Shown here in pieces: positions 1 to 10,438 of a DNA stretch of 64,000 nt. The notes under the pieces are model-generated. The model was not told the DNA's origin and ran no database searches. It worked only from the letters and a program-made list of their open reading frames with translations. The stretch comes from Lagopus muta (lineage: Eukaryota; Chordata; Aves; Galliformes; Phasianidae). Made by a program: the position numbers and the translations under genes. Location of the stretch: the NCBI RefSeq assembly GCF_023343835.1, contig NC_064447.1, forward strand, positions 11,242,501-11,306,500, given 5' to 3'. Positions within the stretch are counted from its first letter, which is position 1; each line of letters starts with the position of its first letter.

Positions 1-2255
1 TGCGCAGCAATCGGCTTTGCTATCCAGGTAAGCCAGAGAAATTAGAGCACGCATGGAACTGGCACTCTGCTGAAGCTTTAACACACAGACAATGCACTCA
101 CATAATTTACTTTTCAGTTTTGTCTGCCGGCAGTTTTTCTAATTATAAAGCACACCTTAAAATATGATGTGAGCTTTGCTGACTGGAAGGATATAAACAA
201 AGCTTGTCTTTCACATGCTGGCTGAAAGAACTGCATTTGCTCACTCTGCCTGTCTCAAAAAGGACTTACTACTTAGAATGCAAGTTTTAAACAAGCAAGC
301 TTTTGAAGGCCCAGCATGGGAAAGTGTAATTCATCCCTAATAAGAGCTCTTCATCTCTCCTCACCTGGTAAATGGTAATCTTCTAGATGTCTAGAGGAGC
401 ATACCAATAAACCCAGACAGCTGACCTCTTGTTTCTCTATTCAAACAAGAAATTAACACATATCATAAGCAGAAAAAAATATGGAGGAAAAAAAAACCAA
501 TAAAACCTTCTTAAGTTCTCAAGTTAAGGCACTCACAATCACTAAGTCATACTCAGTTTAAGAACTAGAATACAAGTTGGCTATCTGTGTCACACAGCAA
601 GTCAAACAAGTGTTTTAGCTACAAACTACTCCCAGAGGTGTTGCAGAGCTTTACTGTTTTGTACTTTTTCTTAAATAGATTTCTTCACAGATACTAGCAG
701 AATTTTTATTTTTTTGTTACAGCCCAGCAATCTGTAAATATATACAGCTAAAATGCAGCTAAAAACTGGCAGCTCCTTTAAAGGAGGAGAAATAGTAAAG
801 CTTTTATTTTACAGCTCAGATCATCAACCTGGACAGCAGGTTAACTTCAAGAACTTATATAAGGACCCTTACAAATTACAACAGAAACAGGTGACAGATC
901 TCCCACTTACTATGACTTATCCAGTAATGAGTAAAAAATGGTACCTGAGCACAACATAGGCATGTTTTATACGCACAACGACAGAGCAAGCTCTGCATTG
1001 CAATTGATGAAAAACAGCTGCAGAAGTCTTCAGTGTGAATCAACACACTGAATGGATAACTATTTACTTGCAAACGCACTGGAGGCTCTCTCCCACCACT
1101 CAGTCACTTGTAAGTTCTCCTGCCTCAGGTCTCCACTTCTTCATCTCCACCCCAGAACCCCCACCATAACCTACAAAAGCAAACAGAGCATCTCCTTCAC
1201 GGATGTGACCCTTCTCCTCAGTCCTGGCAGCTGTCATAAGCAATCTTCTTGCCTTCAAAATGCCCACATGCTACAATATATGAGGAAAAGTGTTAAAGTT
1301 GCTGTGAGAGAGCCAAGCAAGCTGTTTAGAAAAAAAGAAAACCAACAACAAAACCTCACGACACACGGATTACATTCAGTGATGCCAACCTGAAGTCATT
1401 TCCTCTTACTCACTTCCTAAAATAAAACTCCTCCTTTCACATGCTCTTTCAGCTATTTCCCACTAGTTTCATTTCCTAAGTATTTCAAACAGGCAGATCC
1501 TTCCTCACTGCTACAACTATCAGCATTTCTTCAAATGAAAGACACTGCTCTTCAACACCCCATATAACATCAATGTCTCCTAGCCAAAGAATGCCTCAAT
1601 TATCAATAATTATGGGATGTGCAGCACGAACTACCTGACCCTTTTCAGAATTTAAATCAACCACAGAAGACAAAGGGAAGTTCAAGGACCACGCAAGAAG
1701 CCTTTTTTCCAAACCCGAGGTAATCTGCTTCACAGAGCTGGATGGAAAGAGCCACAGTGAGCACCTGAGCTACAATCCCCTGGAAGACCTGGGTCTCTCC
1801 TAAAGATTTGGGTCTCCCTCGATGATCTGGGTGGCATTGAGGAGCACACAGCCCTGCCTCCTCACCCCAAAGAAGCGAAGGCTGAGCTGCCCAGGTCAGT
1901 GTCCCAGAGATAGATGAGACAAGAGGCCTGGATGGTCCCTATGAGATGTACCCTGCAGCCCAGGGGGTGGATAGACGACCCTTCCCACACCTCCTCTGAA
2001 ACAACGAGAGGAAGCCAAGCCCCACACGGCGGTAAGGAGGAGAGAGGTTGCAATGGAAGCATTTATAGGAACAGGGGCGGAAGGAGGAATGGGGGGAGGG
2101 GAGCCCCTAAAACAGCAGGGATGAAGGTCCCACTTCAGGGCTCCCCTTCACCTCAGAGCCCCCCCCCCCCAAAGCCCAGCTCCCCCAAATCCCCTCAGAC
2201 CCCTTCAGATCCCCCCACACCTCCCAGCCCTCCCATACCGGCGCCGCCCCCTTAC
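1..2255 (-). other. WIPI2: WIPI2 intron 1 (3' part outside window)
   Basis: This stretch lies immediately downstream, on the minus strand, of the first WIPI2 coding exon and runs off the window edge. I looked on the minus strand for the second WIPI2 coding exon, which should continue SLAVGSKSGY, and did not find it, so that exon probably lies beyond position 1. The first 100 bases of the intron (2150-2255) are strongly G-rich on the coding strand. The rest is AT-rich noncoding sequence, and no other gene is recognised in it. Confidence 0.75.
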
Positions 2256-2329
2256 GTGTTGTCCTGGTTGAAGTTAGCGAAGAGCAGATGGCCGCTGCCG
2301 GCGTCACCGCTCTGCCCGGCCAAGTTCAT
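2256..2329 (-). CDS. WIPI2: WIPI2 first coding exon (partial gene)
   Basis: WIPI2 is a WD-repeat PROPPIN. It binds PI3P on forming autophagosomes and recruits ATG16L1 for LC3 lipidation. Only the first 24 codons and two bases of the 25th are here. The peptide begins [13 protein letters not shown] and continues [11 protein letters not shown], almost identical to the vertebrate WIPI2 N-terminus recalled from human (MNLASQSGEAGAG). The exon ends in a perfect GTAAG donor, plus-strand cttac at 2251-2255, in phase 2. The start codon has a good Kozak context (GCC before ATG, A after). The seven-bladed propeller and its FRRG motif would be encoded outside the window. The gene is divergent from MMD2 and shares a 3 kb intergenic region with it. 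WIPI1, WDR45 and WDR45B are excluded because this N-terminal sequence is specific to WIPI2. Confidence 0.93.
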
Positions 2330-2514
2330 GGCGGGACAACCCTCAACCACCCCCGTCCGGCGGGGGGACGCCTCCAAAAGGCAGCGCAACTCAAGCCCGG
2401 CCGCCCCGGCCCGCTCCACACGCCCGCGGCCTCCTCATCGCCGCCAGCGCCTTGTTTACGCTGCGGGCGGCACAGAGGCCCCGCGCAGGCGCTGCCCCGC
2501 CCCCGCCCCGTGGT

Positions 2515-2610
2515 TGCGCATGCGCTCATCGGCGCCGCCCGCTCTCGCGGTCACCGTCCCGCCGCCGCGCATGCGCCGCCTCCCAGAGTGGGAGGAGCCG
2601 CGCATGCGCT
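2515..2610. promoter_or_regulatory. Cluster of three NRF-1-like sites
   Basis: The palindromic core GCGCATGCGC occurs at 2516-2525, 2567-2576 and 2600-2609. It matches the NRF-1 consensus YGCGCAYGCGCR except at the last position. NRF-1 sites are typical of CpG-island promoters of housekeeping and mitochondrial/quality-control genes. The cluster lies 186-281 bases upstream of the WIPI2 start codon. Confidence 0.6.
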
Positions 2611-2745
2611 ATGGAGGTGGCGCCGAGCACGGTTGGGCGAAGGGCGGGGAGATGGGGGTGTTGTAGCGTTGCAAAGCTTAGCGGGGAGCGAGAGGGCCGG
2701 CGAGCGGATGGGAGGCTGCCGGTTGGAGGTGGCGCTGTCCGCGCG

Positions 2746-2755
2746 GTCACGTGAC
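2746..2755. promoter_or_regulatory. Perfect CLEAR/TFEB palindrome GTCACGTGAC
   Basis: This ten-base palindrome equals the core of the CLEAR element bound by TFEB/TFE3/MITF, and also contains the CACGTG E-box of USF and MYC. It is 417 bases upstream of the WIPI2 ATG within the CpG-rich block. Since WIPI2 acts in autophagy, TFEB control is plausible, but the sequence alone cannot separate TFEB from other E-box factors. Confidence 0.5.
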
Positions 2756-3020
2756 TGTCACCGCGCCGCGGGGTGCGGGTGGCGCTGCCCGAGCCCTGCA
2801 GTTCCACTCCGTGCCGCGAGAGGTCCTCAGCGCTCAGCTATGGGTCCGTGCGCTGAGCGTTGGGGGGGGGGTGGCAGCGGATCGGGGTTACACGAGGATC
2901 CCCCCCCTCCGTGTCCGTCAGTCCTTCTGTCCCTGCACAGCGACTGTCCCATGAGGGCGGTAGAACCTCCTGGGAACTGTTGGAGTGAGCGCGGTGCCGC
3001 CATGGTGATGCTCGGTGTGC

Positions 3021-3103
3021 GGCTACTCCCATCACTTCTGGGTTATTTCCGTTAAATATGGGTTATTCCCATCACATGTAGGTTGTTATTCCCATCACAT
3101 ATG
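3021..3103. repeat. 20-bp tandem repeat, about four units
   Basis: Units start at 3021, 3041, 3061 and 3081; each is 20 bases except the last, which is 23. The shared pattern is GGTTATTCCCATCACATATG with several substitutions. It lies just outside the CpG island and has no evident coding role. Confidence 0.7.
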
Positions 3104-4516
3104 GCTGATTGCCATGAATAAAGCTGTGATCCTACCAGGACCCGGCCCAGGGGAGTCCCCAGCTGCAGGACCTGCACAATCTGAGGCCTCATGTGTATTT
3201 GGGGAGGCTTCCTGACCTCCGTCTTGATGAGACGACCAAAAATCACTGCTTTTGGGGCACCCCAGCATCTCAGAAACCCTCCTTGTGAGCGATCATTCAG
3301 TCTAAGTTTTACACACTATTTTAAAATTATTTTCAGTAGTGGTTTTTTTCCCCCAGTATTAGAAGCAAGGCGTTCTCCGCATGGTTTATGCCTTTCTTCG
3401 GCCTGAAGAGGGTTTGCTTTCAGCTGCCTGTAGTGCTTCGTTAGTCCATGCAAGATCTAAATAGCAAAAAAGCAATGCGTTGTGCAAGATAATTTGCTAA
3501 TTGGTAGGAAACCTCGATTAAAACTATAAAGCAGCATGTAAAGATCTGTGGGCTCGGGGCATGGGGTTGGAGCCGTTCCCCTGCAGGATTTCGTGAGGCT
3601 TTCGTTGCCATAACAACTGCAGCCAGGCTTCAAAAATAGTAACTTATTTTTCATTCCATTCGCCTTTTGCCCTCTGAGACGGATCTATTTTGGGAGTGAT
3701 GGTTCAATTTTGGTGCCCTCCACCACTGCTCCTGGCTGGGGGCTTTGGGTGAGGTTATGTGGGTAAAGGGGATTTGTTGCTGTTTTCTCTTCCATCTAAG
3801 TGCAGAGAAAGGTAAAGCGGGGAGCAGGCATCACAAAACAGCCTTTGCCAAAGCCTTGTCATCCTGAAGCTGGGGAAGGAACTTGGAAAAACAAACCCCA
3901 AAGCGTTGGAGAGGGCTTGGGAGTGATCTCATTGCATGGCAGCATGAACCCATCACCCACAGCAAGGGCCCAGATACAGTGGGAAGGTCTCCCTGGAGCA
4001 GGGACATATCTATTCTCTTGTCCCCTCCTTGGTTCCAGCGCTGGAAATCATGCAAAGAAGCTGAGCCCAATGGATCCCATCACATGGAGCATCCCCCTCC
4101 CATGCGTCCCATGGAGGGAATGAAGCTGCACTTGGAGGGGCTTGCACAGAATTGGTGCTTTGAATTACATAGCACACAGATGCCCCTCTGCTGCAGAGAT
4201 GTAGCGTTCACTTGGATGCAAAAAGGAGCTTCAAAGCATGATTTGGAACTGATGGAAAATGATGTTCTCAAGGAAATTTTTAACTGCTTTGGCTCTGTGG
4301 AGCCGTGTGCGATTGATTGGAAACAACCATACGAGTATACCCTGCTCAAGGAGACGCCTGTGGCACATGGAGATGTTCCCCCTTCGTCCCACCACCCTTG
4401 TTACAGCATCAGTAAGGACAAACTGTGTTTGGGGACATTAGGGCTCTCCTCCTCCAGGTGCTGCTATCCCTATGGCCCCTTCCTTGTCCCTCACCTGCTA
4501 GCCTGAAGGCACCCTC

Positions 4517-4690
4517 GTCACAGAACCACAAAGGTTGGAGAAGACCTCCAAGGTAACCGGGTCCAGCTCAAACCCGTTCCCACCATGACACCAAACCATG
4601 TCCCTCAGCACCACATCTCCATGGCTCTTGAACACCTGCAGGGACAGTGACCCTGCTGCCTCCTGCAGGTGCATATCAGCGCCTCAACAA
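4517..4690 (-). mobile_element. CR1 LINE 3' fragment, antisense
   Basis: The sequence reads like an inverted CR1 3' end: cacagaaccacaaaggttgg, then gacctccaaggtaaccgggt, followed by the CR1-type segment ACACCAAACCATGTCCCTCAG. It is truncated at the 5' end, as CR1 copies usually are, and has no open reading frame. It resembles the copy at 22942-23190, so both probably belong to a related subfamily. Confidence 0.75.
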
Positions 4691-4859
4691 CCAACCAGGA
4701 ACTGGGAGGGGATGGAGAGGATGGAGGCTCGTGGGTCCGCACCCCTGCACACCCCTCTGTGACAGCTGGAGCAGAACCATCAGCTCACAGAAAGCCGTGG
4801 GACAGAATGAACAAAATCCTCCCGATAAAATAAAGAAAAGCAAAATCAAAGCCGAATGT

Positions 4860-5297
4860 CTCCCTTCGGGGGGCTGGAGGGGAGGGGGGGGGCAGGCAGG
4901 GGCTCCTCAAAAGGCACCCACAGTCTCCACCAGGCTCGCTGCTCCCTCCATCCCTCGCTTTAATTACATTTTCAATTCAAATCTGCTGCTATTTGATCCG
5001 CCGGGGGTGTGTGTCTATGAGCGGGGGGTATTTTTAGCTGTGCTTAAAGCTGCCTGGGTGGATAAGAGAGATTGTGCAGGTTGCCGCGACCAGGCGGAGC
5101 GGGACGGGATTTGTCCCCCCTCCTCTTCTCCTCCCCATCTTTGCCCATTTGCTGGCTGTGAGCGGGGCTGGCTGCCTCTCCAGCTGCCTCCCTTTCGGTC
5201 GCCTTTGTTTTTCCCCGGATTCTTCTCTTGTGCAACAGGGGGGCGAGGCTGCCCTCTTCTTCTCCTCCTCCGCGGCATTTCGGACCCGACGGAACCC
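4860..5297 (+). promoter_or_regulatory. MMD2: Likely MMD2 promoter and start of 5' UTR
   Basis: Upstream of the first MMD2 coding exon there is a G-run cluster (4868-4902) and a TATA-like TATTTTTA at 5029-5036. GC- and pyrimidine-rich sequence then continues to the start codon. Transcription probably begins near 5060, about 30 bases after the TATA-like element, but this is inferred from the motif position alone. Confidence 0.4.
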
Positions 5298-5375
5298 ATG
5301 AAGTCGCTGCGGGTCCGCAGGGCATCGCCACCCTCGTGGGGTTCGGGGATCCCCGGGCTCCTCACCCCACACTGA
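5298..5375 (+). other. Candidate upstream ORF in MMD2 5' leader (25 codons)
   Basis: An ATG at 5298 opens a 25-codon frame, starting MKSLRVRRASPP, that ends at TGA 5373-5375, 44 bases before the MMD2 start. If transcription starts upstream of 5298 it would be translated from the MMD2 leader. Its context (CCC before ATG, A after) is weak to moderate. No homology is recognised. Confidence 0.4.
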
Positions 5376-5419
5376 GCCGCCCGTGGCCGCGTCCCGGGAC
5401 GCCCCATGGCACCGCCGCG

Positions 5420-8400
5420 ATGCTGGCGTCCGGAGCCCTGGATTTCCAGAAGACGCGCTACGCCAGGTAAAGCCCTCGGCGCGGGGATTGCTTTGCTTTG
5501 TGCCCCGGCCCCTTGAATCAAGCCAGAACCCAAATCGAACCCTGAGAGACCTTCAAAAGGTGCTGAGTGCCTCAAAGCGCAGGGCAGGTGCAGGCTGTTC
5601 CCCTCACCTGCAGGCACACGTTGTCTTTCAGGATAAGGATGTCTGTTCCTTTTTGCAACCATAAGGGATTCAGAGCATCGCTCCATGTAGCAGGGATGGG
5701 GTTTGCTGCCATTCAGACCTACCGACCCCATATGCCACCAGCCTAAGGCACGTGGACCAAATAGGTGGTCGAGGGGGTGCTGGGTCTAAGGACTGGTCCT
5801 GGAATTCCCCACTGGGTTTAACTCTGTTCTCCTCCCACTGCTAGGGCACTGGCAGCTCAGTTCTCAGCTGCCACAGACCTACTGCTGGGTGCTGACCCCC
5901 ATGGGGGTTACCAGCTTATGGGGAACCTAAGGGCTGTGTGATGTCTGGCCGTAAGATGCTAGGGAGGTCCTGGGACAGGCTTTGTCCTCAGCTCCCTGCC
6001 TGGGGATGTTTCCATCTTTGCACAGAGCTCTGTAGATAGTGCAGTCTTGGGGGGCACCAATGTCTGTTTCTGCCCCAGCAAAGTCCTGGTGCTGCTGTCA
6101 GGGTCAGATACCCCTCCCAGAAAGAAATGAAAAGGAAGGGTGGTGGTGTTCTTGCTCCAAGCATGAGAACCCCTGACTGCCTTCACTGGGGGGAGACGCA
6201 GAGGCAGCACCTGGCCCAAAACTCCTCCCGAGAACAGAATTCAAACATTTTTTTCCCAGCCAGCTTGCAAAGGGCCATTGGAAAATGGAGCCAAGCCAAG
6301 TTCAGTGCACCCAGAACAGGGAGAAAACAGTGCATTTGTTCCATGGCAGCTGTGCTTTGAGGGATAGAAGCAAAGCAGAGCTGTTCCCCATCACAGTCCA
6401 TCTGCTATCCTGGTCCCTTGATCTCCCCCAAAATCAGCATCCTTAAAGCTTGCTGTGGTCCTTATGGAAACAGCTTGTTAAATGAGTGTGTTGGAGAGGA
6501 CACTGCACAAGAATGGGAGTACAGGGCGTGGGAAGGGTCAGACCTTCAGGGTGTTCTTGATCCATCACTGGGTGCAAGAGTCTGGATGGGGAGCAGGGCG
6601 ACATAAACGCTCCCCCAGCTCTCACCCCATGACGTACTGATGTGGTCACCAGCACGTGATGCTCACCCAGAGCTCCCTATGTCTCCACAGAGATCCTCTT
6701 ACCCCAGTGCTTAAAAATAACCATTCACTAATCCCTATCCCCCTGGGCTCCACATAGCAGCTCTCCTCTCTTTCTGAACGCTCTTCCATACCACACCTCA
6801 AAAGAGACCCTAAAACCACTCTTTCTCTCATGTGAGCAGCTCCCCCAGCTCCGTTGGGCTATAGGTGATGGGGACAAGCATGAGTGGGAGCTGCAGCAAC
6901 ATCAGCACTGCTCCTTCAGGGCATCATCAGCATCTTGTCATATCTTTCCAGAGGGTAAAGAACTCTCAATTCCTCAGAAAATAAAGCAAAAAGTTTCCTT
7001 TGTGGTGGAAAGGCCTGGAACAGCTCCATTTTTAATGTCTTTTATCTAATTTCAAGTGAGGACCAAGAAAGGAGGAACTTGGCCATCAATACACCTGCCA
7101 GCAGGAATAAATAAAACACAACGACCTGTTGGGTAGGAGCTGCAGTGGTTTCAACAGAGATGAAAGGCAATGGGATCAATGCAGGAGCAGCCTGAAAACC
7201 ACAGGGAGAAACCCAGGGCTGGAGGGCACTGAGTGCTCTCAGGTGGGCTTTGGGGATGGAGCACTGCTCTTGAAAGAAGGAAGGCAGAGGGGGTGTCCCC
7301 ATTTCCCACTATAGCAGTGGATCAGTGTGGTCACATCATCCCTGGAACCCATTGGGGCCAGGTCACAGGCCAGTAAACGATCCCTCCCTTACCCTGTGCT
7401 GCTTTGGCTCGCTTTTCACTGTGGGCTCTCTATTGGGTGCCTGTGTGCAACAGCAGTTCAGCTCAGGTCTCCCTGCAGGCACATAAATGCTTCTCAGCAT
7501 TGGGCCATCAGGAACTGTAATTGAAAGGAAACAAGATTACATGGGGAGCGGCTGCATCTGGCCAGGTCCTGCAGCTCTGGAGTAGAGCAGCCAGGGTGAG
7601 GGCACTGCTGGGAGCTGCAGCCTGCACTGAATCACTATAATTAAGTGGTACAGGCTCAGGATTTGATTTGCCCACAGAAGAGGCTCCACGTCTTATTGCA
7701 TTTGCTTGTCTTGCCCTGCACAGAGGAACAGCAGCCAGGATAGTCTTCATGACAGGACTGTCTATAGGTGCCTGCTCCAGCCCTTGTCTGCATGGCATGT
7801 AGAATGTGAGCGAGCACTGCCACATCCACCAGCACTGAGGGATGGAGTGAAAGGTCGGGGAAGAACTTCACTGCTCCCTGCTAAGCAAGGAGACACAGAC
7901 TGGTCCCATCCTGTGCACCTCTGGGAGCCATCAGTGCAGAAGGCAGCAAAAGCATTGGGGTGTTCAGACTCCAAATGCATGAAGACTCAGCCTAGGCAGA
8001 GCAATTGCACTGGGAGCATTTTCTCCCTGTTTGCTTTGTAAAGGAAGCACAAGCAGCCCTCATCTGCTCCCACACACACAGAGCTGTTTTCCAAGATCTC
8101 TGCTTCCCCCGCAGCCCGTATGATGAAGCAGTGAGAAGGGGAATGCTTTCAGCATTAGGATGGCAGCTCTGGAGGGGCAGGGGCTGCTCATGGGTCACAC
8201 CGTGCCCATTGGGACCTGCGGCGCTGACTGGGGACCCCTGAGAGAGACCCCATGAAAAATAGGATCACCACATCTCACCAAAATATTGGCTCAGCTTAGA
8301 AGCAGTTTGACTCACCCTCTGAAGTCAGCACTGCTAGAACTCATGCATGAAGTTTGTCCAGATTGCAGTTGTTGCATCCAGGTACTGGGAAGGCAATGAG

Positions 8401-10407
8401 TGCTCACAGCATCCTCAGCACAGTTGGTTGGAGATGGGGACATCCCCCCCAAACCACCCATCTCCTCCCTTTGGGATGGGTCGGGGGAGCAGGCAGAAAT
8501 CACTGCATGGGCAGCAGCAAGCCCCATGGGCAGCCAAGCCGAATGCTGCTGGGGAAGGGCAGTCTCTTTTCCAGCTGGGAAATGGATGCACCACGTCCAT
8601 CCTCCAGCTGGTGTTAGATATCAGCCTGATGTGATTCCTTGGCACAGCTCACCCTGGCCCATTCCATGAGATAGCAGTCAGTGCATACATGGAACGTGAG
8701 GCACTGCCCAGTGTAGCTGACTGGTGCACAGGAGATGCGGGCTCTGCAGGACTCAGGCACCCTTTGGAACTTTCCAGGTGAAACTGAACCTTAAGCCACA
8801 AACATTTTCATGTAGTGCTCGTAATCCTGAGTTAGGGGAGCTCTATGGGATATCTCCTGATGAGGCCAAATACCACCAACATCACAGTGCTTGCTTCAGT
8901 CACCAATGAGCTGAGCAGTCCTGAGTTCCAGGAAAGTTGGGGTCCAAAGCTGTGCTCCTACACTGCACGTTGATGCAGATGATATTGCTTGAAACCATTC
9001 CATCTGCTTCCTGGCTGGTGAAATGGTTCAGCCAGGGAGGGAATGCTCAGGAACCGTACCACTGACCTCTGTGCTCACAGTGATGCAGGCTAGGCAGTGA
9101 GAAGCATGCCCAGTGCCTTCCCCAGCAAACAAATAGCAAATAAGGGGAGTTTTCAGCCCTGGAAGCAGCCCTGCAAACATCCACTGAGCACCTGGGGGAT
9201 CAGAGTCATGTTGTGACTAATCAGAGCTCGCCAGGACCAAATGAAACAATAAGTCCCAGCTCAGAAAGTTATTTGGGAAACACTCACAGATCCCATCTGC
9301 TGTGAATAAACAACAGCTCTGCTGTGGCTGAGGGGTCACGAGTTGCCTCAGAAGAGCTGGAGATGCTGTCTGTACAGAGAGCAGAAAGCTGCCGGAGGGA
9401 AAAATAAGTATCCATACCTAAAGGAGCACCATATGTTCTGTAGGAGCACACATGGGAGCAGAGGCTCCAATGGGGCACATGCCTGCGTGGGCAGCTCCAC
9501 AGATGGCAGTGCCAGGCAGCATCAGCTTCTGCATTTTTGCTTCCCCATGGAGAATGTAAGCCCTCCTCTGCACCTTCACGTGCAGCACACTGAGCTGCAA
9601 AGGAGCTCAAGAGGATGGAGCCTCTTACAGGAGCTGCAGTTGGAGCTTTATCAGATTATGGGAAAGAAGCAGTGCACACCAAGTCCCAGATTAGAGGGGT
9701 GCTGTAGCAGCATGTGCACAACCACAAGCCCAAAGACCAAGCCCTGGCATCAGCACAAGGTATTCTGCCTCCAGGCTCATTAGGGCAAACAACAGGCCAT
9801 GTGCAGAGAGGGTGTGGGGTGGTCAGCCCTGCAGGGCCGCATCTGCTCCATCTCTGCACTGCACACATCACAGCACACACATGCTCCCAAGCCTTGCTCT
9901 ATCAAGGAACACCCAGAAGGATCTTACCACCACATCAGCATCCAGTAAAGGCTGTTGCTTTCTCCATCCATCCTCTCTGCAATATGCCACTACCAGGGTG
10001 CAATCCTGTTTCTCCTCGAGCAGGAGGCACAACAAAGCAGCTCTCACTTCCAAAAGCATAAAACCAAACTCTGAGTCAGCTCTGCCCTTTTATAAGCCAT
10101 TCACAGGTGAAACCCAAAGCAGTCAGCTGCTCCGGGTCATTCCCTGCACCTGCCAGCACCCAGCATTGACTGTTGGTGGGCAGAGGATGTGCTGGCTGTG
10201 CCCAACTCCTTGATGCAGAGATGGATGAGATGTGGAATGTATACAGCTCGACACAGAGCAATGTCAGACACTCCAATACACCCCCATGAGCCATCCCAAG
10301 GATTCATTTAACTGATCCCTGTTTTCACTTTCTTCTCTCCCAGCACTGGCAAAGCCAGGCAGAGCTGGCTGATTTTTTGAGGTCAGAACTCTGTTCCTGG
10401 ACAGAAG

Positions 10408-10438
<31 letters not shown>

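Larger units (their letters stand above)
2240..2960. promoter_or_regulatory. CpG-rich WIPI2 promoter region
   Basis: A dense run of CpG dinucleotides surrounds and precedes the WIPI2 start. It contains three copies of the NRF-1-type core GCGCATGCGC (2516-2525, 2567-2576 and 2600-2609) and one perfect GTCACGTGAC palindrome (2746-2755). No TATA box is visible, which fits a housekeeping promoter. A divergent transcript towards MMD2 is possible but no coding exon is seen on that side. The exact transcription start cannot be read from sequence. Confidence 0.7.
2961..5060. other. WIPI2-MMD2 intergenic region
   Basis: Between the divergent genes WIPI2 and MMD2 I see no exon with a recognisable protein. 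The stretch holds a four-unit 20-base tandem repeat (3021-3103), an antisense CR1 fragment (about 4517-4690) and a G-run cluster just upstream of the likely MMD2 promoter (4868-4902). The mammalian gene RBAK, which lies between these genes in human, has no counterpart here. Confidence 0.6.

Noticed and set aside
1-33. Possible plus-strand exon end CCAG/GTAAGC at the window edge
   Set aside because: The short peptide before it matches nothing I recognise, and WIPI2 is on the other strand.
2288-3055. Long open frames of 250 or more codons in the WIPI2 CpG island
   Set aside because: GC-rich composition removes stop codons; Arg/Ala/Pro-rich translation without conserved motifs, and frames are open on both strands.
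3117-3122. Plus-strand AATAAA between WIPI2 and MMD2
   Set aside because: No plus-strand gene is recognised upstream of it; probably a chance hexamer.
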